This document shows positions 26,905 to 36,548 of a stretch of 64,000 nt of DNA, in pieces. The number at the start of each line of letters is the position of its first letter. Positions within the stretch are counted from its first letter, which is position 1. Where the stretch lies: positions 124,001-188,000 of the forward strand of contig NZ_WNXZ01000002.1 in the NCBI RefSeq assembly GCF_009733845.1, in the 5' to 3' direction. A program made the translations under genes and the position numbers. The DNA is from Pseudactinotalea terrae (GTDB lineage: Bacteria > Actinomycetota > Actinomycetes > Actinomycetales > Beutenbergiaceae). The notes beneath the pieces were generated by a model, which saw only the letters and a program-made list of their open reading frames with translations, did not search any database and was not told the DNA's origin.

Positions 26905-28641
26905 CTAGGGGCGGTGGCGCTGCCAGGCCGACCAGAGGTCGGCGTAGGCGCCGCCGGCGGTGACGAGGTCGGCGTGCGTGCCCTCCTCGACCACGCGCCC
27001 CTCCGCCATCACGATCACTCTGTCCGCGCGGACCGCCTGATCGAGCCGGTGCGCGATGATCAGCGCCGCCCGGTCCGACATGACCGCGTCGGCGGCGCGG
27101 TCGAGCATCGCACCGTGGGCCGATCCGGCCTCGGCTGTCGCCTCGTCGAGGAGCACGAGCGCCGGGTCGGCGAGGTACGCCCGGGCCAGTGCCACCAGCT
27201 GCGCCTGCGCGACGGTGAGCGTGTGCGCGTGCGGCCCGACCTCGGTGTCCAGCCCGTCGCTCAGCCCGGCCACGACGTCGGCCCCGCCGACGGCCTCGAG
27301 CGCCGCCCTGATCTCGGCGTCGTCTGCCCCGGGCCGCGCCAGCGTGATGTTGTCGCGCACCGTGCCGGCGAACACATGCACCTCCTGGCTGATCAGCACG
27401 GTGCGCTCCCGGGCGCCGTCGCTGACCTCGACCTGCCCCCACCACGGCGCGTGCACGCCGGCCACGAGGGCCGCCAGCGTGGACTTGCCGGCACCGGAGG
27501 TCCCGACCACCGCTACCCGCTCGCCGGACCGGATCCGCAGATCGACCTCGTGCAGCACCGGCACGGTGTCATAGCCGAACCCCACCCCTTCCACCGACAC
27601 CGGCACCGAGCCGCCCGCCCGGCGCTGGTCGTCGTCGCCGGCCTCCATCTGCGTGACGCCCACGATCCGCCCCAGCGAGGCGAGCGCCGACTGCAGGTCG
27701 TCGATGAGCAGCAGCAGGCCCATCATCGGCCCGAACAGCTGCAGGAACAGCAGCATCGCGGTGGTCGCGCCACCGATCGTCAGCGAACCGCGCCCCACCA
27801 GCAGGAACGCGACCACCAGGATCGTCGCCATCCCGACCAGCTCGGCCATGTTGAGCCGCGCGAAGAACGTGTTGAGGACAGCGCGCGCCCGCAACGAGAT
27901 CCGCGCCACCTCCCACGACGACGTACCGATCCGCGCCGCGTGCAGCGTTCCGAGCCCGAACGCCTGCACGGTCGGCAGCCCGCGGAGCGCCGCGAGCACG
28001 TGGTGCGCGCGCACCCCGAGCGCCGCACGCTCGGCCGCGTACAGCGGCGGCGCTGTGCGCAGGTACGAGCGCAACGACAGCACCTGGATCGGCACGACCG
28101 TGAGGACCACGACGGCGAACAGGGGGTGCAGGGCCGTGAGGGCGATCGCCGTCAGCACGAGCGTGAAGGCGGAGGCGGCCACCGTCGGGATCGCCTTGGG
28201 CAGCCCGATCGCCACCTGGGCGACGTCGTCGCTCGCCCGCGAGGTCAGGTCACCCGTGCCCACCCGCTCGACGACGTGGCGCGGCAGCCGCAGCGCCCGC
28301 CCCACCATGCGTTCACGCAGGTCCGCAAGGAGGCGTTCCACGAGCGCCGCCGCCCCGATCGCCCCGGCACCGGTGGCGATCGCCTGCACCAGCGCACCCG
28401 CAGCCATCCAGGCACCCAGCGACCAGACGTCCGCCTCGGTGCTCTCCGGCGAGGTGGCGAGATCGACGATCCGCCCCAGCGCCGTCGGCAGCACCAGCCC
28501 GGCCGCAGCGGCGAGCACGAAGGCGAGCGCGACCAGCAGCACCAGCCCGCCGCGCGGGCGCAGCAGCCCGCGGCAGGTCCGCCACACCTCGCGTGCGGTC
28601 GCGACCGGGATCGACGGCCGCACAGCCTCGGTCCCGCTCAC
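26905..28641 (-). CDS. ABC exporter half with intact Walker A, degenerate signature
   Basis: Half-transporter of 578 residues; the GTG at 28641 overlaps the upstream partner's stop as GTGA. Six membrane helices occupy roughly the first 300 residues, followed by the ATPase domain. Walker A is intact (GTSGAGKST) and Walker B too (ALVLLDEATAE), but the ABC signature, normally LSGGQ, reads LTVAQ. The switch His is present in IIAHRLDQ. Its partner shows the opposite pattern, so the two should form a heterodimer with one working and one dead ATP site. The substrate is unknown; drugs, lipids or peptides are usual for this family. Confidence 0.93.
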   Translation of the reverse strand: MSGTEAVRPSIPVATAREVWRTCRGLLRPRGGLVLLVALAFVLAAAAGLVLPTALGRIVDLATSPESTEADVWSLGAWMAAGALVQAIATGAGAIGAAALVERLLADLRERMVGRALRLPRHVVERVGTGDLTSRASDDVAQVAIGLPKAIPTVAASAFTLVLTAIALTALHPLFAVVVLTVVPIQVLSLRSYLRTAPPLYAAERAALGVRAHHVLAALRGLPTVQAFGLGTLHAARIGTSSWEVARISLRARAVLNTFFARLNMAELVGMATILVVAFLLVGRGSLTIGGATTAMLLFLQLFGPMMGLLLLIDDLQSALASLGRIVGVTQMEAGDDDQRRAGGSVPVSVEGVGFGYDTVPVLHEVDLRIRSGERVAVVGTSGAGKSTLAALVAGVHAPWWGQVEVSDGARERTVLISQEVHVFAGTVRDNITLARPGADDAEIRAALEAVGGADVVAGLSDGLDTEVGPHAHTLTVAQAQLVALARAYLADPALVLLDEATAEAGSAHGAMLDRAADAVMSDRAALIIAHRLDQAVRADRVIVMAEGRVVEEGTHADLVTAGGAYADLWSAWQRHRP

Positions 28642-30347
28642 CGCGCCACCTGCTCGGACTCGTGCGCGGGGGCACCGACGACCCGGTCGCACGCGGCGAG
28701 CAGCGCCGGCGAGGTCGTGAGCAGCACCGTGGTCCTGCCCTGCCGCAGCTGCGGCAGCCGCTCCGCGATCAGCGCCTCTGTGACGGAGTCGACGGCGGTC
28801 GTGGGCTCGTGCAGCACGAGCACCGGGGCGTCCATCACCAGGGCGCGGGCGAGCGCCACGCGTTGCCGCTGCCCGCCCGACAGCCGCAGCCCGCCCTCAC
28901 CGACCACGGTGTCCAGGCCCTCGGGCAGCACGCGGAGCACGTCGTCGCACGCCGCTGCCGACAGCGCGGCCTGCACGAGCTCCGGCCGGTGCCCCGGCAG
29001 GGTCAGGTTGGCCGCGACCGTGCCGTCGAACAACGACGCCTCGTGCGGCGCCACCAGCATCTGCGCTCGCGCCGCCTCGGGGGCTGCCGGGTCCACGGCG
29101 ACGTCGCCGACCACGACCGCGGCGCCGTCGCCGAGCGGTCGGCGCGCGGCGAGCGTCTCGGCGAGCGCCACAGCGGCTGCGCCGTCGACGGCGATGCCCA
29201 CGAGCTCACCCGGTGCGATCTCCAGGTCGAGCGTGCCGCCCCCATCGGTGTCGACGCCCACGATGCTGACCCCGAGGGCGCCGGTGGCCGTGTGCGGCGC
29301 CACGGTGGTCCGCGCCGTGTGGCCGTCGGTCAGCACCGCCAGCAGTCGCGCGGCGCTCGCCTGCGCCGCGGACCAGATCGGCGCCACGTTGCGCGCGAAC
29401 GCCGTGATCGGGATGAGCAACAGCTGCGTGAGCCCCACGACCGTGATCAGCCCACCGATCGTCAGCTCCCCCCGCACCGCGAGCAGCCCGGCGGCCACCG
29501 CGACGCCGACCATGAACAGGCCCGTGATCGCACCCAGGCCGGCCGTCAGGCCCGACTGGTGGGCACGCGCCTGCATCGTGGCCCGCAGTGCCTGCCGCGA
29601 GAGCGACTGGTACCGGTCGGCCGCGACCTCCTGCGCCTGGACCCCGGCGAGCACGCGGTGCCCGGCCAGCAGGTCCGCTGCCGAGCCCGCGGCGTCGGCG
29701 ACCGCGGCAGCCTCGCTCTCGGCCCGGCGTCGCAGCGGCCGGCCCAGCACATCGAGCAGCACCAGCAGCACCGGCGCACCCACCAGCACCGCGACGCCGA
29801 GCGGTACCGACTGCATCAGCAGCAGGGCGCCACCGACCACGATGGCGGCGGCCTCGCCCACCGGGTAGATCATCAGCGCGGTGGCCTGAGTCAGCTGCCG
29901 CACGTCGTTGGTCGCGAGCGACAGCGCGCTGCCGGGGAGCCGATCGGCGCGGGCACGCGGGTGCAGCAGCCGGTCCGTGACACGGGTACGCAGCTGGTGC
30001 TGCATCGCCTCGGCACCGATCTGCCCGTACCAGCTGCCGAACCGGACCACCTGCGCGAGCAGGATGAAGTTGACCGTGAGCACACCCAGCCACAGCAGCA
30101 GGCCCCGTACATCGCCGTCGACCACGGCAGTGTCGATCGCCCGGCCCATGATCACCGGCACCATCGCCTCGGTCACCTGGTGCACCACGGCCGAGCCGGC
30201 CGCGGGCAGCGTGAACCGGCGGGTCCGCCACATCGCGCGCAGCACGAGCGCCCGCGGCGTCCCGGCCGGGAGCGGGTCGGGCAGCTCGATCGGGGTCTCG
30301 GAGATCTCACCACGGCGAACGCTGATGACGGCGCGAGCGCGCTTCAT
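28638..30347 (-). CDS. ABC exporter half with degenerate Walker A
   Basis: Partner half-transporter; the ATG at 30347 is preferred because GAGGTG lies nine bases upstream, giving 569 residues (an in-frame GTG at 30359 is the alternative). Six helices precede the ATPase domain. Where Walker A should be, the protein reads AVDGAAAVALAET with no GK[ST], and Walker B reads VLVLHEP, with His for the usual Asp. The signature LSGGQRQR and the downstream TTAVDS are intact. With the neighbouring half this makes one canonical site (the other protein's Walker A plus this LSGGQ) and one non-hydrolytic site. It begins 14 bp after the S9 peptidase gene. Confidence 0.93.
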   Translation of the reverse strand: MKRARAVISVRRGEISETPIELPDPLPAGTPRALVLRAMWRTRRFTLPAAGSAVVHQVTEAMVPVIMGRAIDTAVVDGDVRGLLLWLGVLTVNFILLAQVVRFGSWYGQIGAEAMQHQLRTRVTDRLLHPRARADRLPGSALSLATNDVRQLTQATALMIYPVGEAAAIVVGGALLLMQSVPLGVAVLVGAPVLLVLLDVLGRPLRRRAESEAAAVADAAGSAADLLAGHRVLAGVQAQEVAADRYQSLSRQALRATMQARAHQSGLTAGLGAITGLFMVGVAVAAGLLAVRGELTIGGLITVVGLTQLLLIPITAFARNVAPIWSAAQASAARLLAVLTDGHTARTTVAPHTATGALGVSIVGVDTDGGGTLDLEIAPGELVGIAVDGAAAVALAETLAARRPLGDGAAVVVGDVAVDPAAPEAARAQMLVAPHEASLFDGTVAANLTLPGHRPELVQAALSAAACDDVLRVLPEGLDTVVGEGGLRLSGGQRQRVALARALVMDAPVLVLHEPTTAVDSVTEALIAERLPQLRQGRTTVLLTTSPALLAACDRVVGAPAHESEQVAR

Positions 30348-30360
30348 GGATGTGGGCACC

Positions 30361-32175
30361 TCAGAGCGGCAGGTGCCGGCGGACGAAGTCGAGCTCGAGC
30401 CGCATCTGGGTGACGCGCTCGTCGTCGACCTGGCTCGCGTGACCGGCGTCGTAGATGTGCGTCTCCACGGTCCCGCCGCGAGCCCGCAGTGCTTCCACGT
30501 AGTTGAGGATCTGCCGGTAGGGGCAGCGCGGGTCGTTCTCGCCGGCGCTGATGAGCACCGGGACCTGGACGGCGTCCACGTACGTGAGCGGGGACGACTC
30601 CCGGTACCGGTCGGGCACCTCCTGCGGCGAGCCCCCGAACAGCGCCCGGTCGAAGTCCTGCAGCGAGCCCATCTCGTCCTCGTACGCGGCCACGTAGTCC
30701 GCGATCGGCACCCCGGCCACGCCTGCGGCCCAGCGGTCGGGCTGCGTGCCCAGGCCCAGCAGCGTGAGGTAGCCGCCCCAGGAGCGGCCCACCAGCACCG
30801 AGCGCTCGGCGTCCACGGTGCCCTCGGCGATCAGGTGGTCATGCACGGCGGCCACGTCGGCCAGCTCGGTGAAGCCCACCTTCGCCTCGAGCGCGTCACG
30901 CCAGCCCACCCCGTAGCCGGTCGAGCCGCGGTAGTTCACCTCGAGCACGGCCCAGCCCTGGTCCACCCAGGCGGCCGCGGCAGGCGAGAACATGTCGGAG
31001 TCGTGCAGGGTCGGCCCGCCGTGCACCTTGACCACCACCGGGTACGGTGCGCTCCCGGTCGTCGGCAGCCGCAGCAACGAGTGGATCGGGCCGCCCGGGC
31101 CGTCGGCCCACACGTCGCGCACCGCGACCGAGGCGGGGGCACCACCGCCGGGTGGCGTCAGCAGCTCACGGCCGCTCCGCGCCGACAGCACCGCCGGCGG
31201 CCGAGCGGCGGAGGAGTGCAGCACCCAGGCATCGCCGTCGGGGCGCCCGATCGCGTCCTCGGCGGTGCCTTCCATCGGCCCGACACCCACGACCGAGCCC
31301 GAGAACAGGTCCACCCGGAACAGCCGCGTGCGCGCGTGGAAGTCGACCGCGACCAGCAGGTGCCGCCCGTCCGGGTACCAGGACGCATCGCCGATCTCGC
31401 CCTCGACGCCGATCTCCACCGGCCGCTGGATCAGCCGGTCCACGTCCCACACCAGCAGGCGCGGCGAGCTGCTGCGCTCGTGCCGGACCAGCAGCCGCTG
31501 GTCGCCGGCCCGCGGCGAGAAGCCCAGCGCCCAGAGCCCACGGTCGCCGCCGTCGTCGAGATCCGCGATCGGCCAGCCGTCACGCCGGTAGATCCGGATC
31601 GAGGGGTGCCGCGAGTCGCCGTGCTCGCTGTGCTCGACGGCGATCAGCCGCCCGTCGTGGCTCAGCGCCCGCGCCGCCGCCCAGCTCTCGTGCGCATAGA
31701 TCAGGGTGGGGCCGTCGGTCCCGTGCGAGGACCGCCCCACCGGGACGGCGTGGATCTGGGTGCCGTAGCGCGAGTCGCCGCGCCCGATGACGGCGGTGCC
31801 GTCGCGCCCGATCAGCAGCCCGCGCGGGTACGCGGCCGAGAGGTCGATCGGTGTCTCGACGCGCCACCCGGGGGTGGACCCGTAGGGCTGCCGGCGCCAG
31901 ACGCCGTACTCGTCGCCGTCGCTGTCGTCGAACCACCACACCCAGTTCCCGGCCGGGTCGATCTCGGCGAGGCTCGTGCCCTGGGGCCGGTCGGTCGCGG
32001 CGATCGCCCGCCCCGTCGAGGGCGTCCAGGAGTGCGCCTGCAGCCGCCCCTCGTCGGTCATCACCACGACGGCGCGGTCGGGGTTGTCGACCGCCCAGCG
32101 CGGCAGTCTGACTCGGCCCGCGCGGAACCGCTGCTCCCACGGTGGGCGCGGCCAGGAGCGCGAGCCGGCGCTCAT
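30361..32175 (-). CDS. S9-family prolyl oligopeptidase-like peptidase
   Basis: A 604-residue serine peptidase. The ATG at 32175 overlaps the CopC-like gene's stop (ATGA). The N-terminal part is a beta-propeller-like domain that restricts access to the active site. The catalytic domain has the nucleophile in GRSWGGY, the Asp in ENDPRCPY and the His in AGHASQ near the C-terminus. No signal peptide is seen, so it should act in the cytoplasm on small peptides. Its stop is 14 bp from the start of the ABC exporter, suggesting one transcript of four genes. Confidence 0.93.
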   Translation of the reverse strand: MSAGSRSWPRPPWEQRFRAGRVRLPRWAVDNPDRAVVVMTDEGRLQAHSWTPSTGRAIAATDRPQGTSLAEIDPAGNWVWWFDDSDGDEYGVWRRQPYGSTPGWRVETPIDLSAAYPRGLLIGRDGTAVIGRGDSRYGTQIHAVPVGRSSHGTDGPTLIYAHESWAAARALSHDGRLIAVEHSEHGDSRHPSIRIYRRDGWPIADLDDGGDRGLWALGFSPRAGDQRLLVRHERSSSPRLLVWDVDRLIQRPVEIGVEGEIGDASWYPDGRHLLVAVDFHARTRLFRVDLFSGSVVGVGPMEGTAEDAIGRPDGDAWVLHSSAARPPAVLSARSGRELLTPPGGGAPASVAVRDVWADGPGGPIHSLLRLPTTGSAPYPVVVKVHGGPTLHDSDMFSPAAAAWVDQGWAVLEVNYRGSTGYGVGWRDALEAKVGFTELADVAAVHDHLIAEGTVDAERSVLVGRSWGGYLTLLGLGTQPDRWAAGVAGVPIADYVAAYEDEMGSLQDFDRALFGGSPQEVPDRYRESSPLTYVDAVQVPVLISAGENDPRCPYRQILNYVEALRARGGTVETHIYDAGHASQVDDERVTQMRLELDFVRRHLPL

Positions 32176-32786
32176 CGTGCGCGCCTGCGCCGGACCACGA
32201 GCACGACGACCGCCACGAGCGCGAGCGCCGCCAGGCCGACGACGATCGGGAGCGCCGCGCCCATCCCGGTCTCGGTGTCGTCCTCCTCGGCATCGATGCT
32301 CGACGGCGCCACCGAGGTCTCGGTGGCCTCCGGGGTGGTCTCCTCGGTGGTGGTTTCCTCGATGACGTCGTCCCACGTGTTCAGCAGCACCTCGAAGGTG
32401 AACGCGCCGGAGATGGGGTGCCCGTCGGCGGACACCACCCGCCACGTCACGGTGTAGTCACCGCCGATGTCCAGCGGGCCGGTGGATGCGGGGGCGACCA
32501 GCGCTTGCGTGACCGTCCTGTCCTCAATCTGGGGGTCGCCCTCGGCGATGTCGGTGCCATCGGGCCCCGTGATGACGATCTCGTTGCCGATGTCCTGGAT
32601 GGTCTCGTTGAACTCGAGAACGACCTGTGTCGGCGGCTCGTACAGCTCGTCACGGTCCCCGGGAGTGGAGGAGATCAGCTCGCTGTGCGCCTGGGCCGGA
32701 CCGGCCCAGACCAGCCCGAGCCCCGCCGTCGTGAGCACGGCCGCGAGCAGGGTGAGGAACGTCGTCGAGAGTCGTCGGGTGAGCAC
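32172..32786 (-). CDS. CopC-domain secreted/membrane-anchored protein
   Basis: A 204-residue envelope protein with GTG start. The signal peptide is followed by [13 protein letters not shown]: cleavage at AQA leaves His as the first residue, the copper-binding N-terminus typical of CopC. The beta-sandwich domain extends to about 125, including [13 protein letters not shown]. An acidic Thr/Glu-rich spacer and a C-terminal membrane helix with Arg-rich end follow. It may bind copper outside the membrane. No CopD is nearby. Confidence 0.88.
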   Translation of the reverse strand: MLTRRLSTTFLTLLAAVLTTAGLGLVWAGPAQAHSELISSTPGDRDELYEPPTQVVLEFNETIQDIGNEIVITGPDGTDIAEGDPQIEDRTVTQALVAPASTGPLDIGGDYTVTWRVVSADGHPISGAFTFEVLLNTWDDVIEETTTEETTPEATETSVAPSSIDAEEDDTETGMGAALPIVVGLAALALVAVVVLVVRRRRAR

Positions 32787-32792
32787 GGTCCC

Positions 32793-32798
32793 AGGCTA
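32793..32798 (-). promoter_or_regulatory. Leaderless -10 element of CopC-like gene
   Basis: Read on the minus strand, TAGCCT ends six bases before the GTG at 32786, and no Shine-Dalgarno sequence is present. Confidence 0.5.
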
Positions 32799-32864
32799 CG
32801 ACCGAACGGGGCCGCGAAGATCCCGCAGCGGCAATACGGTGGGCGGAGCGACCGAAGGAGAACT

Positions 32865-34382
32865 GTGCCGATCACCCATCACCTGCGCGTGCACCGCAGC
32901 GAGGAGAACCTCGAGCAGACCGACCAGCTGGCGTGGAGGCTCGCCGAGCTCGCGACCGACCCGGTCGAGGTGGAGGACGACGTCGTCGACATGATCGTCA
33001 ACCGCGTCATCGACAACGCGGCGGTGGCGGCGGCGTCGCTGCTGCGGGCGCCGGTGGTCGCCGCTCGAGCGCAGGCGCTGACGCACCCCTACACACCGGG
33101 CGCCACCGTGTTCGGGCGCAACCCCGGGCAGCGGGTGAGCCCCGAGTGGGCGGCGTGGGCGAACGGCGTCGCGGTGCGCGAGCTGGATTTCCACGACACG
33201 TTCCTCGCTGCCGACTACTCGCACCCGGGAGACAACATCCCGCCGATCCTGGCGGTCGCGCAGCACCGGGCGTGCAGCGGAAAGGACCTGCTGCGCGGCA
33301 TCGCGACCGGCTACGAGATCCAGGTCGACCTCGTCAAGGCGATCAGCCTGCACAAGCACAAGATCGACCACGTGGCCCACCTCGGCCCCAGTGCAGCCGC
33401 CGGGATCGGGACCTTGCTGGGGCTCTCGACGCCGGTGATCTTCACCGCGATCGGGCAGGCGTTGCACACCACCACGGCCACGCGGCAGTCGCGCAAGGGC
33501 CGCATCTCGACATGGAAGGCGTACGCCCCCGCGTTCGCCGGCAAGGTCGCGGTGGAGGCGGTCGACCGGGCCATGCGCGGGCAGAGCTCGCCCGAGCCGA
33601 TCTACGAGGGCGAGGACGGCGTCATCGCGTGGCTGCTCGACGGCCCGGAGGCGAGCTACGACGTCGTGCTGCCCGCCCCCGGCGAGCCCAAGCGGGCGAT
33701 CCTGGAGACCTACACCAAGGAGCACTCGGCGGAGTATCAGAGCCAGGCGCTGATCGACCTCGCCCGGCGGCTGCACCGCACGCGGCCCGAGCTCACCGAT
33801 CCGGATCGGATCGAGTCGATCGTGATCCACACCAGCCACCACACCCACTACGTGATCGGTTCCGGCGCGAACGATCCGCAGAAGTACGACCCGAGCGCCA
33901 CCCGCGAGACCCTCGACCACTCGATCCCCTACATCGTGGCGGTGGCGCTGCAGGACGGCGCGTGGCACCACGAGCGCTCCTACGCGCCAGAGCGCGCGCA
34001 GCGGCCGGACACGGTCAAGCTGTGGCGCAAGATCACCACCGCCGAGGACCCCGAGTGGACGCGGCGGTACCACTCGACCGACCCGGCCGAGAAGGCGTTC
34101 GGTGGCCGCATCGAGATCACCACCACCGACGGCCGCACCATCACCGAGGAGATCGCGATGGCCGATGCGCACCCGCTCGGCGCCCGCCCGTTCGCCCGGG
34201 CCCAGTACGTGGAGAAGTTCCGCACGCTGGCGCAGGGGGTGCTGGAGCCGGCGGAGATCGAGCGGTTCCTCGACGTCGCGCAACGGCTGCCCGAGCTCGG
34301 CCCCGAGGAGCTGGGTGGGCTGACGATCACCGCGCGCCAAGGACTGCTCGGGACCGTGCGGACTCCTGCGGGACTGTTCTGA
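32865..34382 (+). CDS. prpD: 2-methylcitrate dehydratase (MmgE/PrpD family)
   Basis: Dehydrates 2-methylcitrate in the methylcitrate cycle that oxidises propionyl-CoA. The GTG start follows GAAGGAG by five bases, giving 505 residues, the normal length for PrpD. Recognisable family segments are [35 protein letters not shown] and [10 protein letters not shown]. The frame is open upstream, but that part overlaps the divergent CopC gene and is not protein-like. It leads a prpD-prpB-prpC cluster; no PrpR regulator is adjacent. A TACGGT at about 24 bases upstream may be the -10. Confidence 0.95.
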   Translation: MPITHHLRVHRSEENLEQTDQLAWRLAELATDPVEVEDDVVDMIVNRVIDNAAVAAASLLRAPVVAARAQALTHPYTPGATVFGRNPGQRVSPEWAAWANGVAVRELDFHDTFLAADYSHPGDNIPPILAVAQHRACSGKDLLRGIATGYEIQVDLVKAISLHKHKIDHVAHLGPSAAAGIGTLLGLSTPVIFTAIGQALHTTTATRQSRKGRISTWKAYAPAFAGKVAVEAVDRAMRGQSSPEPIYEGEDGVIAWLLDGPEASYDVVLPAPGEPKRAILETYTKEHSAEYQSQALIDLARRLHRTRPELTDPDRIESIVIHTSHHTHYVIGSGANDPQKYDPSATRETLDHSIPYIVAVALQDGAWHHERSYAPERAQRPDTVKLWRKITTAEDPEWTRRYHSTDPAEKAFGGRIEITTTDGRTITEEIAMADAHPLGARPFARAQYVEKFRTLAQGVLEPAEIERFLDVAQRLPELGPEELGGLTITARQGLLGTVRTPAGLF

Positions 34383-34390
34383 TGGGCGGC

Positions 34391-34461
34391 ACAAAGTCCA
34401 CGCTCGACGGCGGTGCAAGCGGTTGCCGCGTCTGCTTGGGCTCATCGAGCGTGGAGTTTGT
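34391..34461 (+). promoter_or_regulatory. Long inverted repeat between prpD and prpB
   Basis: Arms 34391-34407 (ACAAAGTCCACGCTCGA) and 34445-34461 are reverse complements at 16 of 17 positions. Inside the loop CAAGC and GCTTG can also pair. The right arm can alternatively form GTGGA (34451-34455) with TCCAC (34462-34466). The two folds exclude each other, and the second lies close before the prpB ribosome-binding site, suggesting attenuation or an mRNA processing signal within the operon. Confidence 0.7.
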
Positions 34462-34491
34462 TCCACGAGCGCGGGTGAGGAGGGGGCGGTG

Positions 34492-35412
34492 ATGCTGCAC
34501 GCGGGCGCGAGCGCGAGCCAGAAGAGGGCGCGGCTGCGGGAGCGGCTGGCCTCCGGTGAGCTGCTGCGGTTCCCGGGTGCGATCAACCCGCTCTCGGCGC
34601 AGCTGATCGAGGACAAGGGGTTCGAGGGCGTCTACATCTCCGGGGCCGTGCTCTCCGCCGACCTCGGGCTGCCCGACATCGGGCTCACCACGCTCACCGA
34701 GGTGGCGGGCCGCGCCGGGCAGATCGCGCGCGTGACCGACCTGCCCGCGATCGTGGACGCCGACACCGGGTTCGGCGAGCCGATGAACGTGGCCCGCACC
34801 GTGCAGGTGCTCGAGGATGCCGGGCTGGCGGGCTGTCACATCGAGGACCAGGTCAACCCCAAGCGCTGCGGCCACCTCGACGGCAAGGCCGTGGTCGACC
34901 TCGGCACCGCCGAGCAGCGCATCCGGGCCGCGGTCAACGCCCGCCGCGATCCCGATTTCCTCGTCATGGCCCGCACCGACGTGCGCGCGGTCGACGGGGT
35001 GAGCGCCGCCGTCGAGAGGGCGAAGCGGCTCGTGGACGCGGGGGCGGACGCGATCTTCCCCGAGGCCATGGCCGACCTGCGCGAGTTCGAGATGGTGGCC
35101 AACGCCGTCGACGTGCCGGTGCTCGCGAACATGACCGAGTTCGGCAAGTCCGAGCTGTTCACTGTTGACCAGCTAGCCGCAGCCGGCGTCCGCATCGTCA
35201 TCTACCCGGTCACCTTGCTGCGGCTGGCGATGGGTGAGGTGGAGCGCGGCCTGGAGGAGATCCGGGACGCCGGCACCCAGGCGGGGCTGGTGCCGCGGAT
35301 GCAGACCCGGGCGCGGCTGTACGAGGTCATCGACTACGCGGGGTACAACACGTTCGACTCGGAGATTTTCACGTACTCGGCGAAGACGCCGGGGGAGGGA
35401 GACGAAGCATGA
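34492..35412 (+). CDS. prpB: Methylisocitrate lyase
   Basis: Cleaves 2-methylisocitrate to pyruvate and succinate. The ATG at 34492 follows GAGGAGG and gives 306 residues. The catalytic motif KRCGH (Cys about 124) is present, with VDADTGFGEP and RTDVRAVDG for Mg and substrate binding. It overlaps prpC by four bases (ATGA), so both are translated together. The motif is KRCGH rather than KKCGH, as in several methylisocitrate lyases. Confidence 0.96.
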   Translation: MLHAGASASQKRARLRERLASGELLRFPGAINPLSAQLIEDKGFEGVYISGAVLSADLGLPDIGLTTLTEVAGRAGQIARVTDLPAIVDADTGFGEPMNVARTVQVLEDAGLAGCHIEDQVNPKRCGHLDGKAVVDLGTAEQRIRAAVNARRDPDFLVMARTDVRAVDGVSAAVERAKRLVDAGADAIFPEAMADLREFEMVANAVDVPVLANMTEFGKSELFTVDQLAAAGVRIVIYPVTLLRLAMGEVERGLEEIRDAGTQAGLVPRMQTRARLYEVIDYAGYNTFDSEIFTYSAKTPGEGDEA

Positions 35413-36536
35413 GCGAGGACATCAGGAAGGGGCTGGCGGGCGTCGTCGTCGACGTCACCGCGATCAGCAAGGTCGACCCCGAGAGCAACTCGCTGCTGTA
35501 CCGCGGCTACCCCGTGCAGGATCTCGCGGCGCAGCGCTCGTTCGAGGAGGTCGCCTACCTGCTGTGGCACGGCGAGCTCCCGACGGCGCAGGAGCTCGCC
35601 GAGCTGCAACGCCTCGAGCGCTCGCTGCGGCCGCTCGACGCCCGCACGAAGACGCTGATCGACTCGTTGCCGCCGACGACCCATCCGATGGACGTGGTGC
35701 GCACGGCCGTGAGTCAGCTGGGCACGTTCGACGACACCCTGCTGCAGCCCGACGGGATCACGGACCGCAGGCTCAACGAGGGTCGCGCGGTCTACCTGTT
35801 CGCCCAGCTCCCGGCGATCGTGGCCTACGACCAGCGGCGCCGCCGCGGCGAGCCGATCGTGGAGCCGTGTGAGGACCTGGGGTACTCGGCGAACTTCCTC
35901 TGGATGACGTTCGGCGAGGAGCCCGCTGCGGCGGTCGAGCAGGCGTTCGACGTCTCGATGATCCTGTACGCCGAGCACTCCTTCAACGCCTCGACCTTCA
36001 CGGCGCGGGTGATCACCTCCACGCTGTCGGACCTGTACTCGGCCGTGACCGGCGCGATCGGGGCGCTGAAGGGCCCGCTGCACGGCGGCGCGAACGAGGC
36101 CGTGATGCACACGTTCGACGAGATCGAGACCGCCGATCGGGCGCAGGCCTGGCTCGAGGACGCGCTCGCGACCAAGAAGAAGATCATGGGCTTCGGGCAC
36201 CGGGTCTACAAGAACGGGGACTCCCGGGTGCCGACGATGAAGGCCGTGCTCGACGATCTCGTGGCCCACTACGAGCGCCCCGACCTCGGCGAGATGTACA
36301 CCGCCCTGGAGTCGGCGATGGAGTCGGCCAAGGGCATCAAGCCGAACCTCGACTACCCGGCCGGTCCCGCCTACCACCTGATGGGTTTCGACACCCCGAC
36401 CTTCACGCCGCTCTTCGTCGCCTCCCGGGTCACCGGGTGGACGGCGCACATCATGGAGCAGCTGGAGGCCAACGCGCTGATCCGCCCGCTGAGCGAGTAC
36501 GTGGGGCCCGAGCGGCGTGAGGTGCCGCCGCGCTGA
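35409..36536 (+). CDS. prpC: 2-methylcitrate synthase / citrate synthase
   Basis: Condenses propionyl-CoA (and usually also acetyl-CoA) with oxaloacetate; 375 residues. Citrate synthase motifs are visible: LYRGYPVQDL near the N-terminus, EHSFNASTFTAR with the first catalytic His, LHGGANEAV, and GFGHRVYK with the second. The final Asp is in GFDTPTFT. Being last in the prp operon, it is more likely to be the methylcitrate enzyme than the main citrate synthase. Confidence 0.95.
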   Translation: MSEDIRKGLAGVVVDVTAISKVDPESNSLLYRGYPVQDLAAQRSFEEVAYLLWHGELPTAQELAELQRLERSLRPLDARTKTLIDSLPPTTHPMDVVRTAVSQLGTFDDTLLQPDGITDRRLNEGRAVYLFAQLPAIVAYDQRRRRGEPIVEPCEDLGYSANFLWMTFGEEPAAAVEQAFDVSMILYAEHSFNASTFTARVITSTLSDLYSAVTGAIGALKGPLHGGANEAVMHTFDEIETADRAQAWLEDALATKKKIMGFGHRVYKNGDSRVPTMKAVLDDLVAHYERPDLGEMYTALESAMESAKGIKPNLDYPAGPAYHLMGFDTPTFTPLFVASRVTGWTAHIMEQLEANALIRPLSEYVGPERREVPPR

Positions 36537-36548
36537 TCGCTGCCTCGC

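Noticed and set aside
28593-30413. Plus-strand open frame opposite the ABC exporter
   Set aside because: Rich in Arg, His and Gln as expected from antisense of GC-rich coding DNA; the minus strand carries clear ABC motifs.
32787-32864. Crp/GlxR site controlling prpD
   Set aside because: The 78 bp upstream of prpD contain no sequence close to TGTGANNNNNNTCACA; the same holds for the region upstream of acsA.
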